Shown one piece after another: positions 5,865 through 8,175 of a stretch of 8,175 nucleotides of DNA (positions are counted from its first letter, which is position 1; every line of letters starts with the position of its first letter). Under the pieces are notes generated by a model that saw only the letters and a program-made list of their open reading frames with translations, was not told where the DNA came from and ran no database searches. A program made the position numbers and the translations under genes. The DNA is from an uncultured Eubacteriales bacterium (GTDB lineage: Bacteria > Bacillota > Clostridia > Oscillospirales > CAG-382): contig CAKSCN010000117.1 in assembly GCA_934444485.1 (NCBI GenBank), positions 1-8,175 of the forward strand, written 5' to 3'.

Positions 5865-7754
5865 TCAACGACCGAGCTTGATTAAGAGTACGGAGATATC
5901 GGCAGGGCTGACGCCTGAGATACGGGACGCCTGACCGATGCTCTCGGGACGAATCGCTGAGAGCTTCTGACGTGCCTCGAGGCGCAAACCGTCTATTGCA
6001 TTGTAGTCAAGATCCCTCGGAATGAGCTTCGACTCAAGCCGCCTGAACTTCTCCGCTTCGGCGAGCTGACGCTTTATGTAGCCGTCGTACTTCACCTTGA
6101 CCTCAACCGCTTCACGCTCACGGTAGGTAAGCTCCGGTCGTGTCGGATCTACAGCCGCCATCGCATCATACGTAACCTCCGGTCGGCGCAAAAGCTCTGC
6201 CGCCGTAATGCCGCTCTTTGCCGGCACGGAATCCAGACTTTCAAGAAGCGGATTTACGTCCTTCGGCGACAAAACCGTCTTTTCAAGCCTTGATATTTCG
6301 TCGGCTATGCGGCGCTCCTTTTCGAGAAATCTCTCGTACCTTTCGTCCGATATCAGCCCGTATTTGTGCCCTATCGGCGTAAGTCTCTCGTCCGCATTGT
6401 CCTGACGCAGAAGCAGTCTGTATTCCGAACGGGACGTCATCATTCTGTAAGGCTCTGCCGTGCCCTTGGTCACAAGATCGTCGATAAGAGTGCCTATGTA
6501 CGCATCGGAACGCCGCAAAACAAGCTGCTCTTTCCCGAGTACAACGCACGCCGCATTTATTCCGGCAATAAGTCCCTGCGCCGCCGCCTCTTCGTATCCC
6601 GACGTGCCGTTGAACTGACCTGCGCCGAAAAGCCCCGGCAATGCCTTGAACTCAAGCGTCGGATAAAGTGACAGCGGATCGACGCAGTCGTACTCTATCG
6701 CATACGCCGTTCTCATTACCTGTGCGTGCTCAAAGCCGTGCAGAGAGTGTATCATCTTCATCTGCACGTCCTCCGGCATCGAAGAGCTGAACCCCTGAAG
6801 GTAGACCTCCTTCGTCTCACGCCCCATAGGCTCAACGAAAAGCTGATGCCGCTCCTTGTCCGCAAAGCGCACCACCTTGTCCTCTATGCTCGGACAGTAC
6901 CGAGGTCCCGTCGCCTTTATTTTGCCCGAGTAGAGCGGCGAACGGTGAAGATTCTCACGGATTATGCGGTGCGTTTCGGAGTTTGTGTATACAACGTGGC
7001 ACGGCATCTGGTCGAGTCCCTCGAAACCGTCACGCTCACGCTCAAAGCACTCCGGACGCTCGTCGCCGTACTGTAACTCCATGTCGGTGTAGTCTATGCT
7101 GTCGGCGTGGATTCGCGCCGGAGTTCCGGTCTTGAAGCGCATGAGCTTCACACCGAGCTTTGTAAGCGAATCCGAAAGACTGCCGGCAGGGAACATTCCG
7201 TCAGGGCCGCCCGAATAGTTTACGTCGCCGACGATTATCTTGCCCTTGAGGTAGGTTCCCGAACAGATAATAACCGCTTTCACACGCCATTTTGCGCCGA
7301 AACGGGTCACAACCGACCACTCCGAGCCGATAGGCGCAATGTCCACGATCTCACCTTGTATCAGCGACAGTCCCTTTTGATTTTCGAGTACGCTCTTCAT
7401 AACCGTGCGGTACTTCACTCTGTCCTGCTGCATACGGAGAGAATGCACCGCCGGACCTTTGCCTCGGTTGAGCATACGGCTTTGCAGGCAGGCGATGTCC
7501 GCAACTCTGCCCATTTCGCCGCCGAGAGCGTCTATCTCGCAGACAAGATGTCCCTTTGCCGTGCCGCCTATCGACGGGTTGCAGGGCATATTGCCCACGG
7601 CGTCGAGGTTGAGCGTGAACAGAAGCACCCGACAGCCCATTCTTGCCGCCGCAAGAGACGCTTCAATACCGGCGTGTCCCGCACCTATTACGGCTACGTC
7701 CGCACTGCCGGCGTCGTATATTATGTTTTCGTCGTTGTTTTGCGTGTCATTCAT
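5865..7754 (-). CDS. mnmG: tRNA uridine-5-carboxymethylaminomethyl synthesis enzyme MnmG (GidA)
   Basis: MnmG, with MnmE, uses FAD, NADH and methylene-tetrahydrofolate to install aminomethyl-type groups on C5 of the wobble uridine of tRNAs reading split codon boxes. The 629-residue length equals that of E. coli MnmG. An N-terminal FAD-binding GAGHAG (24-29) is followed by PCNPSIGG (57-64) holding the first conserved cysteine (C58), LNRGKGPAV (95-103), RYCPSIEDK with the second redox cysteine (C287), GTSGYEEAAAQG (383-394) and SRSEYRLLLRQDNAD (441-455). The C-terminal helical, MnmE-interacting region is complete. The ATG at 7754 is preceded by AAAGGA nine bases upstream. In many Firmicutes mnmG sits between mnmE and rsmG. 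Here repeats lie on both sides and neither neighbour is in the window, so it appears to be a stand-alone unit. No intrinsic terminator is evident downstream. Confidence 0.97.
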   Translation of the reverse strand: MNDTQNNDENIIYDAGSADVAVIGAGHAGIEASLAAARMGCRVLLFTLNLDAVGNMPCNPSIGGTAKGHLVCEIDALGGEMGRVADIACLQSRMLNRGKGPAVHSLRMQQDRVKYRTVMKSVLENQKGLSLIQGEIVDIAPIGSEWSVVTRFGAKWRVKAVIICSGTYLKGKIIVGDVNYSGGPDGMFPAGSLSDSLTKLGVKLMRFKTGTPARIHADSIDYTDMELQYGDERPECFERERDGFEGLDQMPCHVVYTNSETHRIIRENLHRSPLYSGKIKATGPRYCPSIEDKVVRFADKERHQLFVEPMGRETKEVYLQGFSSSMPEDVQMKMIHSLHGFEHAQVMRTAYAIEYDCVDPLSLYPTLEFKALPGLFGAGQFNGTSGYEEAAAQGLIAGINAACVVLGKEQLVLRRSDAYIGTLIDDLVTKGTAEPYRMMTSRSEYRLLLRQDNADERLTPIGHKYGLISDERYERFLEKERRIADEISRLEKTVLSPKDVNPLLESLDSVPAKSGITAAELLRRPEVTYDAMAAVDPTRPELTYREREAVEVKVKYDGYIKRQLAEAEKFRRLESKLIPRDLDYNAIDGLRLEARQKLSAIRPESIGQASRISGVSPADISVLLIKLGR

Positions 7755-7763
7755 TTTTTACAG

Positions 7764-7769
7764 TCCTTT
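7764..7769 (-). promoter_or_regulatory. Ribosome binding site of mnmG
   Basis: AAAGGA on the minus strand lies nine to ten bases before the ATG at 7754 and fixes this start. No convincing -10/-35 pair was found between it and the repeat element at 7797. Confidence 0.65.
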
Positions 7770-7796
7770 CGGTAAAAACAGCGTCGGGGTTTTAAA

Positions 7797-8041
7797 AATT
7801 GAGAATTGAAAATGGAGAATGGGGAGTTGACGAGGTCAACTCGAGAGAAAATGTACGCTTCGCTGAGTGCTTGCGCACTCACATTTCTCTCCGCTCTCTA
7901 CACAGCGTTTGTACGTGATTGAACGGTGCGGATTTTGAGGCTGTGCTATAACGGAATGCCGGATTTTCGCCGACCACGAATAATGCGCATTCTATCGGAA
8001 TTTTGATTTAATTCTCGATTTTCCACTTTCAATTCTCAATT
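7797..8041. mobile_element. MITE-like element with 26-base terminal inverted repeats
   Basis: The left end (7797-7822) and the reverse complement of the right end (8016-8041) both start AATTGAGAATTGAAA and match at 23 of 26 positions. Between them lie hairpin GAGTTGAC/GAG/GTCAACTC, a nested hairpin (about 7843-7890), a segment shared with 4984-5080, and unshared sequence. At about 245 bases it cannot encode a transposase, so it would have to be moved in trans if mobile. Target duplication is unclear because both flanks are A/T runs. It lies just upstream of the mnmG ribosome binding site. Confidence 0.6.
7843..7891. repeat. Nested hairpin inside the MITE-like element
   Basis: The outer arms GAGAGAAAATGT and ACATTTCTCTC pair with one bulged A. 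Inside lies GAGTGC/TTGC/GCACTC (6 bp). The related element after the ROK gene lacks the whole insertion. Modules U1 and U3 have a similar outer arm pair around a different inner stem (AAATTGC/TTC/GCAATTT). Confidence 0.7.
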
Positions 8042-8062
8042 AAAAAAGTGCCTGCTTGCCTC

Positions 8063-8091
8063 TTGACAAAGCCGCACCTTTGTGATACAAT
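8063..8091 (+). promoter_or_regulatory. Consensus sigma-A promoter
   Basis: TTGACA (8063-8068) and TACAAT (8086-8091) are separated by exactly 17 bases. Transcription would begin near 8098. It is the best promoter in the window. No start codon with a ribosome binding site follows before the hairpin at the window edge, which fits a short RNA. Confidence 0.8.
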
Positions 8092-8097
8092 ATAAGT

Positions 8098-8175
8098 GAA
8101 AGAGGCGAACCTTAACGGTTATGCCGCTTAGCGCTATTTTTAGATAGCCCTAACTTTGGTCGGTGGGGGCTATCT
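8098..8175 (+). ncRNA. Putative short antisense RNA (type I antitoxin-like), cut by window edge
   Basis: The transcript from the consensus promoter would run about 45 bases and then fold AGATAGCCC (8142-8150) with GGGCTATCT (8167-8175), a 9-bp stem with a 16-base loop. This is terminator-like if followed by T residues beyond the edge. The sequence from GAACCTTAACGGTTATGCC to the hairpin resembles, from memory, small RNAs found opposite holin-like toxin genes in Clostridia. The assignment rests on that recollection, on promoter strength and on the lack of an open frame. Confidence 0.4.
8150..8175 (-). CDS. Possible C-terminus of small holin-like toxin (partial)
   Basis: On the minus strand, entering from beyond the right edge, one frame reads IAPTDQS followed by TAG (8152-8150). 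Small membrane holin-like toxins of Clostridia, as I remember them, often end in a closely similar tail (ITPTDQS) encoded on the complement of the antitoxin hairpin. Only seven codons are inside the window, so this is a weak, context-based call. The transmembrane part would lie to the right. Confidence 0.3.

Noticed and set aside
5355..5885. Plus-strand 176-codon open frame
   Set aside because: It runs through hairpin modules and repeat copy B and overlaps the 3' end of mnmG on the other strand. It has no ribosome binding site and no recognisable domain.
7107..7775. Plus-strand 222-codon frame opposite mnmG, and 247-codon minus frame opposite the ROK gene (3978-4721)
   Set aside because: Both are shadows of well-supported genes in GC-rich codon context. 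Their residue composition (H/R-rich) is typical of antisense frames.
7827..7841. TTGAC cores of the GTTGAC/GTCAAC palindrome as -35 boxes for mnmG or ROK
   Set aside because: No acceptable -10 hexamer lies 16-18 bases away in the useful direction. The word recurs because it is part of a repeat stem.

Overview
The window looks like a chromosomal segment from an endospore-forming Clostridia member. A gut Oscillospirales (Ruminococcaceae-type) genome is my best guess. The reasons are a full-length spoIIE-type gene, Gram-positive style ribosome binding sites, a perfectly spaced TTGACA/TACAAT promoter, and intergenic regions packed with short palindromic repeats of a kind I associate with gut Oscillospirales. 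The placement is inference; no rRNA or other phylogenetic marker is present except mnmG.

Only three complete genes can be supported. From left to right: (1) 320-2749, minus strand, a SpoIIE-type membrane PP2C phosphatase; (2) 4026-4985, plus strand, a ROK-family sugar kinase-like protein without the usual zinc-binding cysteine motif; (3) 5865-7754, minus strand, MnmG (GidA), the FAD-dependent tRNA wobble-uridine modification enzyme. They do not form an operon. They stand alone, in differing orientations, separated by long non-coding stretches. At the right edge a strong plus-strand promoter feeds a short transcript ending in a hairpin cut by the window. The opposite strand there may carry the last codons of a small holin-like toxin (type I toxin-antitoxin arrangement).

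The rest, roughly a third of the window, is a mosaic of repeats. About 61-323 is an array of ten consecutive mini-hairpins joined by short linkers of the TTTCAC type, ending on the spoIIE stop codon. A shorter copy with exactly one hairpin missing lies at about 3843-4003, directly upstream of the ROK gene. A several-hundred-base element occurs twice in inverted orientation around the ROK gene (about 2940-3417 minus, about 5081-5812 plus). Optional modules of about 150-180 bases, made of three to five hairpins, sit at 3587-3731 and 5161-5520. Two REP-like hairpins, each with GTAG at its 5' foot, face each other at 3361-3511. A MITE-like element with 26-base terminal inverted repeats lies at 7797-8041, and a related partial element follows the ROK stop codon.

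The most interesting theme is modularity. Linkers, flanks and loops stay constant while stem sequences change, in at least one case by a compensatory base-pair change. This argues for selection or mobility acting on hairpin structure rather than on sequence. I see no CRISPR array, tRNA, rRNA, insertion sequence transposase or recognisable defence or biosynthetic cluster here.
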